Origin: Paramecium sonneborni
Lineage: Eukaryota; Ciliophora; Oligohymenophorea; Peniculida; Parameciidae
Reading direction: 5' to 3'
DNA length: 64,000 bases
Assembly: GCA_905182985.1 (NCBI GenBank)
Contig: CAJJDN010000103.1
Coordinates: forward strand, 248,001 to 312,000
How positions within the stretch are numbered: the stretch's first letter is position 1; every line of letters begins with the position of its first letter. A program made the position numbers and the translations under genes. The notes under the pieces are model-generated. The model was not told the DNA's origin. It ran no database searches and saw nothing but the letters and a program-made list of their open reading frames with translations. This document shows, in pieces, positions 49,834 to 61,221 of the stretch.

Positions 49834-50506
49834 TCATTTAGGGAAATCTTTTTAATAAATTCCTCTTGATTATTCAATTTCTTTGATGTTATTGACATTA
49901 TAGTAAATATTCATTATGTTATGATATTATCCAAAATCTAAATTGAATCTAGTCTAAGCAGAATCAACTTGACAATAGATCATAATGTCTGCTAATGTTA
50001 ATTAATCTCCAACACTAAATCTGCCTCTTGTTCTTGAAATACTTTTTTCTAGATTAGAAATTCCTAACATGTTCCAATGAGTCCATTAATCCTTCCATTC
50101 CAATTTCTTTTCTGAATGAGTATTAATATATTATTATATTCCTAAATGTTGAAATGGTTGAATAGAGGAATTGATGTATTCAGCGATAGCTCTGTAAATT
50201 ACATATAAAATATTTATACCTGACTTAAGCTCTTTGAATCCTATTTTAAGGTAAGATTGGTTTTTCAGGATGAATCTCTTCCAAATATTGTGCAATAGCT
50301 AAGCTTTCAATTAAAGTATGTCCTTCTGGAGTGACCAAAGCTGGAATAATTTATCGAGGATGTATTTTTTTATATTCTTCTGTCATTTATTCTTTTTTTA
50401 GGAAATTGACTGAAACTTAGGTGTATGGAATTTTCTTATAGTTAAGAATGCTTCTTATACGCTAAGTACAAGAGGACATTGCAAATCCATAAAGTGTATA
50501 TGACAT
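49834..50506 (-). CDS. Zeta-class GST / maleylacetoacetate isomerase
   Basis: 214 residues with one 28-nt intron. The N-terminus MSYTLYGFAMSSCTQRIRSI carries the SSC-x-RxR motif of zeta GSTs, whose Ser/Cys bind glutathione and act in cis-trans isomerisation of maleylacetoacetate (Tyr/Phe breakdown). The thioredoxin-like domain continues with PALVTPEGHTLIESLAIAQY, the glutathione-binding ESxAI. The helical domain follows from residue 85 (RAIAEYINSSIQPFQHLGI; FSVGDQLTLADI). Length is normal for the family. Its ATG is only 10 bp from the ATG of the channel gene on the other strand. Confidence 0.85.
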
Positions 50507-50516
50507 AAATTAAATA

Positions 50517-53500
50517 ATGAGTTTATCAGATCTATTAGTGGATTATGGTGAGAGTGGTCATTCTTAATTTGGTAATTAGATAAATAATACCATAGATGAA
50601 CATACTAAAAAGTAATTTACAGGTCCAGCTAAATTTGCTACTAAAATTGATCCACTTTAAGAAGGTGATTATACAATAAAACCACCATCAATGACAAGTT
50701 TTCATAAAGTAACAGATCACATTAATCCATCACATTCACCAAATTCAGGAGTGATTTAATTTTCTCCAAGAACTTAGTTTCTAGAAGAGAAAAATCTCAT
50801 GAATACCAATAATAAGGAGCTAATGAAAGAAATAGGTTAAACTAATATAACTAACTAACATAAAGAAGGCATTAATAATTTCATAAAATTGGTGTTAGCA
50901 AAGAGCTACTTCAACCGTTTTGTTGAGAATATGCTTTAAAAATCTTATGTTAAGAAATTATCACATTTCAATCTTTACTAAAATACAATGTTAGATGATC
51001 TCAGATATATTGATTCTAAACATAAAGTTCGTAAGAATTTCATAGGTAAGATTTGCAAGAAGTTAAGATTTCTGCCAATCTTTGATTAAAGTAGCTATTT
51101 AGTTATAGGTTGGTAATTACTTCACATTTTAACAATAATTATTATATTTTTTTGGACTCCATTTAATATATCATTTGGTATCACTTTTGATTAGGTTGTT
51201 TTTGGAACCTTAACAGTCAGAGATGTAGAATTCTATTTTTTATTTTCGATTGTAGTAGATGGATTCATAGTGATAAATACATCTTATATTGAAAAAGGAA
51301 TAATCATCAAATAAAGAGCCAAAATATTTATAAATTATGTAAATACATAAGGAATTTACGATTTAGTAAATAATATCTTATATTTAAGTGTTCATTCGCA
51401 TCAATGTTAGTTGCTCAATAATTTGATGTAAACAGTTCTACTGAAAAATTAGGATGGTAATTGATTCCTTACGCAATTTACTATTGTAGTAGATAGTTTA
51501 AATTATAAGCAAGAGTTCATAAATTAGAAGAGTAATTATAATATGAAAATTGATTAGATTCTTCAACTTTTCAGGTTGGGCTTAAGATTTAATAGAATTA
51601 ATTAAACTCTTATTTATGGTTATATATGTCGGTCATTTATTTGCTTGTCTATGGCATGGAGTTGCTTTTTATTAAATAGGATTTAGAAAAACTTGGCTTG
51701 AAGCTTATGATGTTTCAGATTAAGATATTTTTTCAAAATATAACTATGCTTTTTATTGGGCTGTACAAACAATGATTACTGTTGGATATGGAGATTTAAC
51801 ACCTTAGAATAATAATGAGAGATTATGCGCAAATATGAGCATGTTTTTAGCTTGTGGAGTGTTTGCTTTTTCATTTAATAGTATTGGACTTATGTTGAGT
51901 AATTTAAATTCAAGATAAGTACTTTATAAACGTAGTACCAATCTCTTGAATTCATATTTAACGAAAAATTAAATTAAAATTGAGTTACAATCCAGAATTA
52001 GGAATTACTATGATTATATTTTTCAAGAAGAACAAGAAATTAATGATGAAGAAGTCTCATAAATAACAACAAAGTTATCAAGTTCCCTTTAAGAAGAATT
52101 AAATTTTGAAATTAGATTAAATGTTATGAAAACAAACAAAGTTTTAACGAAATTCTCTTAGAAAACACTAAAACAACTTTCATTAATAGTTGAAGAAGTA
52201 AGATATTCTCCTGAAGATTAAATTCTGCTTTAAGGTACTCAAGATGATTGTTCATTATATATTATCACAAAAGGGACAGTTTCTGTTTTATTTCAAGATG
52301 AACCTTAAGGTCGTAACACAAGAGTCCTTTCTTATTTAGAAAAAGGTGAATCTTTTGGGGAATATTCATTTTTCACTGGTCTCAATAGATGTGCTTCAGC
52401 TAAAAGCATAGGTTTTTCAAGAGCTTACAAAATTCCAAGACAATAATTATTAAATGTTTTGTAAACTAATNTAATATCTTATATTTAAGTGTTCATTCGC
52501 ATCAATGTTAGTTGCTCAATAATTTGATGTAAACAGTTCTACTGAAAAATTAGGATGGTAATTGATTCCTTACGCAATTTACTATTGTAGTAGATAGTTT
52601 AAATTATAAGCAAGAGTTCATAAATTAGAAGAGTAATTATAATATGAAAATTGATTAGATTCTTCAACTTTTCAGGTTGGGCTTAAGATTTAATAGAATT
52701 AATTAAACTCTTATTTATGGTTATATATGTCGGTCATTTATTTGCTTGTCTATGGCATGGAGTTGCTTTTTATTAAATAGGATTTAGAAAAACTTGGCTT
52801 GAAGCTTATGATGTTTCAGATTAAGATATTTTTTCAAAATATAACTATGCTTTTTATTGGGCTGTACAAACAATGATTACTGTTGGATATGGAGATTTAA
52901 CACCTTAGAATAATAATGAGAGATTATGCGCAAATATGAGCATGTTTTTAGCTTGTGGAGTGTTTGCTTTTTCATTTAATAGTATTGGACTTATGTTGAG
53001 TAATTTAAATTCAAGATAAGTACTTTATAAACGTAGTACCAATCTCTTGAATTCATATTTAACGAAAAATTAAATTAAAATTGAGTTACAATCCAGAATT
53101 AGGAATTACTATGATTATATTTTTCAAGAAGAACAAGAAATTAATGATGAAGAAGTCTCATAAATAACAACAAAGTTATCAAGTTCCCTTTAAGAAGAAT
53201 TAAATTTTGAAATTAGATTAAATGTTATGAAAACAAACAAAGTTTTAACGAAATTCTCTTAGAAAACACTAAAACAACTTTCATTAATAGTTGAAGAAGT
53301 AAGATATTCTCCTGAAGATTAAATTCTGCTTTAAGGTACTCAAGATGATTGTTCATTATATATTATCACAAAAGGGACAGTTTCTGTTTTATTTCAAGAT
53401 GAACCTTAAGGTCGTAACACAAGAGTCCTTTCTTATTTAGAAAAAGGTGAATCTTTTGGGGAATATTCATTTTTCACTGGTCTCAATAGATGTGCTTCAG

Positions 53501-55159
53501 CTAAAAGCATAGGTTTTTCAAGAGCTTACAAAATTCCAAGACAATAATTATTAAATGTTTTGTAAACTAATCAAATTGATCTAGTAATAGATTTATATTA
53601 TATTTTAGGAAAGATTTTGTGAGGTTCGAGATTCCATACTATTATGTGGAAATTTTTAACCTGCTAAATTGAGTTGCTATTCTTGCAAAAAATTTAACCA
53701 TTTAGTTAAAGATTGTCCAGTATTGCATTTTGTAGCCGACAAGGAGAAAGTAATTAAAAAAGAATATTACCCTCTTTTATAAAATCGATGTATTACATAT
53801 AAGAGGAAAAGATCTGATCGTAACTATTATCCTACTTTGTTGGAAATGAAGAAGATGATTGCATTTATTGGATACTTTCAAACTAAAGAAAATTAAGCTG
53901 ATAATATTACTATTATTGATGAGGAATTAGATATTTCATATGAAGATAATGATGGATCTCCTAATGAATAAGATTATTGTAAAATATCTTCATTTAATAT
54001 TAGCTTCTTTATCTAAAAGTTATTCAAAACTTTCAAGACAACAATCTTAAAATAGATCATATTCTTAATATGAAAATAATAATAATAATACTAAAAATCT
54101 ATAACCTATATAAGAAAGTGAAGATTCACTAGATAGTCCTAGTCCCAATAAAAAAAGAAATATGTAGATTAAATAAACTCTGTAAACTGCTGGTTTTGGA
54201 GTTCAGGATTCCTTGTAAAATAAAATAAGAAATGATGATTTAGATTAAAATCTCTCTAGTTTTGGAAACGCTACTCCATCAATTCATGATGAAAATAAAT
54301 ATTCAATAAAAAACGATTCATTAGGATTACCTAGTCCTATTGACATTCCTGGAAGGGTAACCAAAAAAAGAATTACAGTTCTTAGAAAATAAAAAAGAGA
54401 AGAATCTTATAAACCATTTTCATCTTAAACTAAAGTAGAAGTTAATTAGGATAGAGAAAAATCTTAATAAAAAAAAATTAAAAATAAAGACCCTTTAATT
54501 GATATTCCTGTAACTCCATCTATTTAATCTGTTGATTATAAAAGAGATTCAATTGATAGAAAAGATGATAGAAGAGATTAAAAAAGAAAAACTACCAAAA
54601 CTAAAACAAATCGAAGTAGAACTGCAAAAACTCATCGAACAACCAAATTAGTTTAAGATAATCCAACCTAAGAGATTTCAATTCCTGTTTTTGAGAGATA
54701 GGCTGTTTCTATGGAATTGGAGGATTTCGAAGTCTTAAAAAATTTTACCAATTATTTCAGTTGGAATAATGGCAAAGTTGTTGTTGCAAGAACTATGAAA
54801 ATTTTATTAAGAAATCTTGAAAAAAGAAGGAATTTTATGAATTAGTTTTCGTTTTATACTTTCAATTCATTAGCAATTGCTAAAATTACAAGAATAAAAA
54901 GAAAACTTAAATTGATGTAATTCATTTTTATATTTAAATTATTTTTAGAGAAGATCCACCTTTAGAAGAGAAAAAAGAAAAAAAGTCTGTTCATCCAATT
55001 AATAAATCAATGAAAGATAGAAGAAGTAGTAAACGAAGTACTTAAACTGATGATTTAACTGGATTATTTTAGAAAAAGCCTTAATTTGGAACTCAAATAT
55101 AAGTTTTTTCAGGTGTTACTCTTTCAAGGTTTAGTCGAAATGAATTAGAATATAGATGA
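50517..55159 (+). CDS. Cyclic-nucleotide-binding, voltage-gated-type K+ channel (gene model damaged by assembly duplication)
   Basis: N-terminal cytosolic region of about 215 residues, then spans typical of the six-TM EAG/CNG class. The pore reads YAFYWAVQTMITVGYGDLTP, with the K+-selective GYGD filter. A C-linker leads to a cyclic-nucleotide-binding domain (VRYSPEDQILLQGT; GESFGEYSFFTGLNRCASA, which has the Arg of the phosphate-binding cassette). After the CNBD comes a CCHC knuckle (CYSCKKFNHLVKDC) and a long basic, Ser/Lys-rich tail ending LSRFSRNELEYR. Several introns (for example 51366-51388) are needed. Bases 51371-52470 are repeated at 52472-53571 around an N, so pore and CNBD appear twice; the real gene should have one copy. 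Confidence 0.85.
51371..52470 (+). repeat. First copy of an identical 1,100-bp block
   Basis: Starts inside an intron of the channel gene (taatatctta...) and ends ...gtaaactaat just before the N. It reads the same as 52472-53571 wherever I compared it. The single N and the equal ends point to two overlapping contigs left unmerged rather than a genomic tandem duplication. Confidence 0.9.
52471..52471. other. Assembly gap (single N)
   Basis: The only ambiguous base in the window, placed exactly between the two copies of the 1,100-bp block. Confidence 0.95.
52472..53571 (+). repeat. Second copy of the 1,100-bp block
   Basis: Repeats 51371-52470 and then runs on into the true downstream exons of the channel gene (post-CNBD zinc knuckle and tail). 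This copy therefore holds the correct right-hand junction, while the first copy holds the left-hand one. Confidence 0.9.
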
Positions 55160-55445
55160 TAAATAATTATAATCTCTTATATTTTAATATAAACATTATA
55201 GAAGTCGTCGTAGTTCTTTTTTTTGAAAATGTAGATTTAAGAATGATTTATAAACAATAAACAAAAATACTTATACTTCAAAATTAAAACAACACGGATT
55301 TTTCTTTATGATTAAGAATATATTATTGTTTAGATGTATTAAATTGCAAAAACATTAATATATTTTATATTAAAAAATTTCGGATTAATACTAATGGAAG
55401 AAGTATGAAATTATTAAAGGCTAGGATTTGCATTTTAAAATTCAA

Positions 55446-56121
55446 ATGTAGGAGATGCCAACATCACCTCCTAAACCTTTGATATAAACATCTAATGACG
55501 AACCAACAAAACTTTCTATAGCTTCAACTTCTGAATCGATTCCTCTTTAAACATCAAACTATGATTTAAATCATGCAGGACATCCAAAAGCCTGCATTTT
55601 TACATTTTTGTTTAAAGGCCTTGCTTTATTATTTTATTTCATTTGCAAGGACAGCATTTGGTCATTCATATTGGTAATAATTTTTTCAGCATTTGATTTT
55701 TGGACCGTTAAGAATATAACAGGAAGGTATTTGATTTAATTTTAAAGGTAGATTGTTAGTTGGTTTGAAATGGGAAAATATAATTTTGGAAGATGGAACT
55801 TCAAAATGGGAATTCTATTCTATACCAAATAAGTAAGTAAATGCTGTTGATAAAACATTCTTTTGGACTGCTTAATTAGGATTCACATTGGCATGGGCCT
55901 TATTTACTTTTATAAATTTGCTTTCATTTACATTAATGAATGTATTAATATGATGTTAACATTAGTTTGTCATAGATATAATAGGACTTTCATTATGTTG
56001 GACAAATTTATTTGGATACTACAAATGTAATGGAGATCATAAAAAGAAAATGAAAGATTTGTAAGGTGATATTACAAATAAAGTAGTTACTTAATTTGTT
56101 GGATAAATGATGTCTTAATGA
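55446..56121 (+). CDS. TVP23-family Golgi membrane protein
   Basis: 208 residues with two introns (25 and 24 nt). The family core is clear: SAFDFWTVKNITGR joined by the intron to LLVGLKWENIILEDG, then KWEFYSIP and VDKTFFWTAQ, with hydrophobic spans before and after. A polar Pro/Ser-rich N-terminus of about 45 residues precedes it. TVP23 (FAM18 in animals) helps Golgi vesicle transport and retrograde traffic. Two in-frame ATGs (55446 and 55455) are possible starts; the first is given. Confidence 0.9.
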
Positions 56122-56162
56122 AAATAATTATATGTATAATTATAATAATATTTGTTTCAGAA

Positions 56163-56294
56163 ATGGATTCATATACAATAATTATAATAGCTTTGATGTT
56201 GGGATTTGGCTATTTCATTTATAATGTTATTGCTTGCAATATGAAAAAATAAGATTATTCAGAAATAGATGAAGAAGAAGTAAACCATTTATGA
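56163..56294 (+). CDS. Single-span membrane microprotein (43 aa)
   Basis: A 44-codon frame: MDSYTIIIIALMLGFGYFIY forms one membrane helix, followed by an acidic cytosolic tail (YSEIDEEEVNHL). A 27-nt GT-AG stretch at 56134-56160 lies just upstream, so the transcript probably has a 5'-UTR intron. It sits in a 186-bp space between TVP23 and the ANP32-like gene. No homologue recognised. Confidence 0.55.
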
Positions 56295-56307
56295 AGTATG
56301 CATATAT

Positions 56308-57001
56308 TCATTCGTTTTTTACTTTTTTTTCTATAAAATCGCTTAAATCACTATCCTCATCATCTTCACTATCTGATTCTTCTTCTTCATTACTGTCATC
56401 AGAACAAAGTGCAGATTCTTCATCTTCTTAACTCACTTCTTCTTATTCCATATTAGTTTGAGTTTCAATTTCTAATTGTTTTTTCTCTTATTTGGGTTTA
56501 ACATAAATTTACCCATTTTTATCTTTTTCATCTAGTATTTTTAAATTTTACAAAATTTCAAATGCATATTTTCGAACATCAGAATCCTGAAAATCATTAA
56601 TAAATGAATACTGGTTTATTTATGCCATTCATAATGTTGAGAACTTCCAGTTTTGTTAAAGATTTAAGACCATCTAAATCTGAAATGTCTCTTAAAAAAT
56701 TTCCCCCTGCAATCAAAACTTCAAGATTTGGAAATGCTTTAGCAATTTACTGTAAAGTTTTCTGAGTTGTAAAATTGTCTAGATACTCAAGTTGAGTGAC
56801 TGAATTCATTTACTCTAAATTTTCAAGAGATCTAATTCCACATTGATTTAAACTAAGGATCTCAAGATTCGTGCATTTCTTAAGTTCAGAAACTAATTCA
56901 TCTGGTAGTTTGTTTAATTATAAATTATTAAATCTAAGTTGCTTTATTTCTGAGTATGCTTATGATCCAATTTATTTTTTCAATTTTTACAACCAGCTCA
57001 T
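56308..57001 (-). CDS. ANP32-like leucine-rich acidic protein
   Basis: 222 residues with one 25-nt intron near the end of the LRR domain. Four or five LRRs occupy residues 15-130 (IKQLRFNNLQLNKLPDEL; NLEILSLNQCGIRSLENL; NLEVLIAGGNFLRDI; LTKLEVLNIMNGINKPDS), followed by the cap VRKYAFEILQNLKILDEKD. The tail is Glu/Asp-rich (NEEEESDSEDDEDSD) and ends IEKKVKNE. ANP32 proteins bind histones and phosphatase 2A in the nucleus. The LRR plus acidic tail layout fits well. Confidence 0.85.
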
Positions 57002-57058
57002 TTAGTTAATAATTAAAGGAAAATTTATTTTTTTTCATATTTATGTATATTGAAAATT

Positions 57059-58587
57059 TCAAAATTGGCCTTAGTTTGAAATCAAACTAAGAATCTCATC
57101 TCCGCAAGTTTCATCATATCTTTATTCTTATTTTATAGCACTTAAAGCTTAAATAAGTTGAGTAATTTGAAGCTCACTAAGATTGAGTTATTGAATTTAT
57201 TCATCTCTCATCTACATGAGCACTTTCTCTGATATTTTGAATCCCTGAAGAATTTTATAAATGTACTCTCCCTAAAATTTATACAAATATATATACTTCT
57301 TCTAATTTCAAAATTTCTTCATAGAGTTTTTTCGAATAAGTAAGATAAGAATAATTTTGAACATTATTTTATACTTTCATAGTTAAGTTACTTCCCATAA
57401 ATTGTTTTTAATCTGGAGTAACAGGAGCAGTACGAGGCTTTTTTTGAGATTAGAATTGTTATTACTAAATATTATGTTTTTTCTTTTGATTCTTGGAGCC
57501 ATCTGAAAAATCAGATCCTCTTCTTGATTAAGAATCAGAAGTTTTGGTATTGGTGATTGATTATTAACAAAAAGGTTACCCAATCTCCATCTTTTCTCTG
57601 CTTAAGTAATCTTGAGGAATATAATTGGGAATTATAGGTCCCAAATAATTTGATGTGGTTTTATATGGTTATCTCTTTATTTCAACATGAGTATTGGGTT
57701 CTTCTATAACCCAAGAGTTTTCTGCAACTTACTTGCGAATTCTAAATAATAATTATGATTACCTTTTTTCTTATTCAGAATGAAAGAAAGCACATTCTCC
57801 TTATTTTTTGGAGCAATTCTATAATGTGCAAGGTTTAGTCTTATAAATCAAAGGATGATATTCATATTCTTTCCATCCATGACAATATTTACAGGTTTCT
57901 TAATCAGGACAACCCCCTTTATCATAATTTAAAATTTGATTAGCTTTATTCCAATGAGGACATTCTTTTGGCTATATAGTTTTTGGATCTCTTCTGAAAT
58001 CTTAAGCATTATGAGCATAAACACAAGATGCTCTGTCATGACTATGATATTGATTTAATATAATAAGTTTACTTAACTGTATGAGGACACCATACAGTTT
58101 TATATTAATACATCCAAAAGCTTTTATCTTAAAGCATTCCATCTAATTTAACTGGAATGATTAATTCTTATTCAGAATGAGCAAACGAACAATATGATCC
58201 ATATTCACAATCCTTTAAATGGGTGCAATATTTAGTTTTATATCTATTTGGATGATAGACTTGCTCAACTTTATTATGAGACCATTAGCACTAATCTCCT
58301 CTTGGGCATTTATTTGCTTATGGACACAATTAGCATCTACAAATTAAAAAAATTATTGTTATTGCTTTTTACTAGTATAAATGCTATTTAACATCACGTC
58401 TTCGGTCAGATTCATCATGAAAAAAAGGGCAAAACTTTTTTTGATCGATTTGATGTTAATTCTCACACTTAAGAGTTTTAAATTAGTGATGGTTAATGAT
58501 GTCTACCCTAACTTGACAATTTGGATTATAAGCATCCAAATTTGTTAGTGACGATTCATGAGAACGGACTCGTCTGCTACCAAGCAT
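57059..58587 (-). CDS. CCCH zinc-finger protein, Unkempt/plant-TZF-like
   Basis: 471 residues after introns of 36, 31, 21 and 25 nt. Repeated C-x5-9-C-x4-5-C-x3-H fingers occur: KFCPFFHDES, CPRGDQCQWSH, YKTKYCTHLKDC with CSFAHSEQE, YKTVWCPHT with CVYAHNAQDFRRDP, and YKTKPCTLQNC with CAFFHSEQE. The YKT lead-in and FRRDP are as in Unkempt, which binds UA-rich mRNA and represses translation. The C-terminal 150 residues are low-complexity, then a coiled coil (IQQLNLSELQITQLIQAL). Head-to-head with the gene at 58622 (34 bp). Confidence 0.85.
57070..57091. repeat. Perfect 10-bp inverted repeat with 2-nt spacer
   Basis: CTTAGTTTGA, AA, TCAAACTAAG. It lies in the last codons of the CCCH gene (residues ILSLISN), so it may only reflect the coding sequence, but it would form a stable hairpin near the transcript's stop codon. 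Confidence 0.7.
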
Positions 58588-58621
58588 TCGTTAATAATCT
58601 ATTTATTATAATAACTTTTTT

Positions 58622-59170
58622 ATGGACCCCTCTTCATCATAAACTTATTTAAAGAATAATGCATTAGATAATTCCAAATCTAATGAAAATAAAGATGGCT
58701 CTCAAACTCAAGTTAAATCTTAAACCAATATTAGAAATGGATAAGAAAAAAACGATATTGGCTAATTTAAAGATAGTGAACTCTAATCAATAGAATTTAT
58801 TGCTGACAATATTAAATATCAACTAGATCCAAGGTATATGTTATGGTCTACTGAACTTTTAAAATAAGATAAACCTTAAGATCCTCATTCTTATAATTAC
58901 TAATAAGAAAACTAATCAATCAAGAAGAAATCACATAAATTTATGGATCTAAAGAAATTTTATGAGCATAATAAATCAACAATAGAAGGTTTAAATAAAG
59001 AACTTCATGATCTTGAGTTGGCTCGTCAAAAAACACTACAAAGATTATATGAGGTGAGATCGGAAAAAGATAAAATGAAGAAGATTTTTAAAGTTGAAAG
59101 ATCAAAAACAGAAAATTTAAAGGGTTGCAAAGAGAGATTGGATAAACTCAAATAAGAATTAGGTTTTTGA
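58622..59170 (+). CDS. Coiled-coil protein (182 aa), unknown
   Basis: Intronless, 183 codons. Residues 1-100 are polar and Ser/Asn-rich (MDPSSSQTYLKNNALDN); from about residue 115 onward there is a continuous coiled coil (MDLKKFYEHNKSTIEGLNKE, then ELHDLELARQKTLQRLYE). No enzyme motif. A structural or adaptor role is inferred. The next gene's start codon lies 7 bp after this stop. Confidence 0.7.
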
Positions 59171-59177
59171 TTATTTT

Positions 59178-60099
59178 ATGCTATTTGTTTTAATATCAAT
59201 TGATTTAGATTAATAATAATTTGAGTACTTCACCGATTCCAACTTTTAAAAGCGAACACTTATTATCTAAACATTAATATGTTTGGGTCATAGCATTCTG
59301 TGATCAAGAATTCCCAAATGAAACTATGCAACAATTAATTCATTTCCAGATTCTTACCAAAAAGGTTTTTTTCAATCTCTCAAAAAGTCCATGGATTAAA
59401 ACGAACTTAGCTCAGAATGGAATTTGGATATATTATTTGAATAATACTATGTGTGAGTTCTAAAATGGAAATTGTGATTAATATCTTCTTGTCTCAAAAA
59501 ATTATAACATACCCAAACTCAACTTCTTTGAGCCAAGAATGGTACATTATTATTAAAAATCATGAATACATAAATTTCATTGATCATAATATCATTCCTT
59601 TTTACCCTTATTCAAATTTCATTTGGAGTAGAGGAAACTTGTAAGTCTGGTTAGACCAATTGTCAATCGAGCAAAGTTTTAAGCTTTGATGAATCGAAAC
59701 TCTATTATATAAAAAATCCAAATGGATACTTATGCATTAATAAGGGGGTTTTTAGTTTAGGTGAGATTTTCAATTAAGCTCTTAGGTGACCCAAAGAAAT
59801 AACTAAATAATTGCTTATTTAAATTTAGATACACAGAATATGGCTATTATACAATATAAATGTTTGCTACTGATGAATATATCACTACAGAAAATAAGGG
59901 TTTTCAAGATTCATAATCTCAAACATTTAATACTTTTAAGTTCGTATTATTGAATAATGGTTGGTATGAAGTTATATGTAGACTTACATCCAACTTTTGG
60001 GAATTAAAAATAAATTCAAATAATAAATATGTATATTATACTTCTTAGAGAACACAAGAAACTAACTAATCGTTTAGAGTTGAAGAATATTAAGAATGA
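59178..60099 (+). CDS. Probable beta-trefoil (fascin/ricin-B-like) protein
   Basis: A 22-nt intron after MLF (donor at 59187) brings in YVWVIAFCDQEFPNETMQQL. A second intron, GTTTTTTTCAATC...AAAAG, fits near 59363. The C-terminal part is well supported: LYYIKNPNGYLCINKGVFSL, then EYGYYTIQMFATDEYITTEN and FVLLNNGWYEVICRLTSN, repeating strands with NGxYLx/xGWYxI turns as in beta-trefoil domains. About 90 codons in the middle (59440-59540) could not be joined in one frame, so the model is incomplete. Carbohydrate or actin binding are family possibilities, not shown here. Confidence 0.5.
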
Positions 60100-61221
60100 T
60101 AATAAAATAAGATTATATTCTATTGATTAATATTTTAATAATAGAGTTTGGATATATAAGTTTAAATTAAAAATTATTTTTTTCTTTTTAAACTAAAAAA
60201 TTATATTTCCAAAACTTATATAATAATAATTATATATCTGTATCCTTAAATTATTCAGAGAAAAAAGATTATAATTCTTTAAGTATTTCAATGTCTATAT
60301 TTTTGTAATATTGTGTATCATTTTTAGCATATTTATTATTACATGTGCAGTGAGTTAATTTATAATTGATAGAGAGCACCTCTTATATTTTTAAAAGTCA
60401 GCTGAAGGTCATAATCAGATATTGCATAATGAGAAATATAAGATAAATTTGACTACAAATCTGAATTAATTAAGTGAAGAACTTAAAAGTCTCAATATTT
60501 AATTCTATGTCTAGTAATACTGCTAAAGAAATCTGAGGAAGTTAAAAAAATGAATGTAAATTTCACACATTTATAATGACAGCAGATTGCAAGAATGTAT
60601 AAATTAATAATTTATAAAAATAATCTTTTAAGAAAGCATAAGAATATTTGCAACTTTTATACAAACTTTTATTAAATAGATTTCTAAATGTAAGAGGTAG
60701 GAAAAATTTCAGAAATAAAAAGAAAGACATTTAAAAATGCTTTGCAAATACTATGAAAAGTTGATCTCAACAAGAATCTTAAGGCAAAGCAATTAGCAAA
60801 AGAATTTAGAATTTTTGATTAACAGTGGCAAATCTCTATGCTTTACTCTCTAAATTTAATGGATTAAGGGTCTTTGAAACATAAATTAAAGAATGTTAGA
60901 TTTATAACGAGGATTTACAATAATTTTAATGTTATGTAGATTACTAAAATATCTTTATTTAAACTATCTAAAAGTTAGTTGACAAATAAGTTGTGTTATT
61001 TTAGTCATTTTTTGATTTAAAAACAAGATTTTGGGATTCAAAAACAAAGTCAAAACACATTGAAAGTATTTTAAACATATTTTTTAATTCTTACGATTTT
61101 AAGATATCTCTTTTCATGCTTCATTAATTTCAAACAATACCAATCATAGCGCAATTTTTTAAACAAATTGAATTATTGAATAATTTTATCAATTTGAAAA
61201 ATATATAATATAAATTTTTTA
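60100..61221. other. Long gap with scattered coding-like fragments
   Basis: About 1.1 kb. A plus frame at roughly 60580-60880 (FATFIQTFIKQISKCKRQ; HLKMLCKYYEKLISTRI) and another at 60410-60550 (INLTTNLNQLSEELKSLN) look protein-like but are separated by TGAs and frame changes that I could not resolve with short introns. It may be a decayed gene, a gene with unrecognised introns, or chance. No RNA gene seen. Confidence 0.3.

Noticed and set aside
53621..53635. ggttcgagattcc resembles a tRNA T-loop
   Set aside because: It lies inside an exon of the channel gene (VRDSI) and no acceptor stem or anticodon arm surrounds it.
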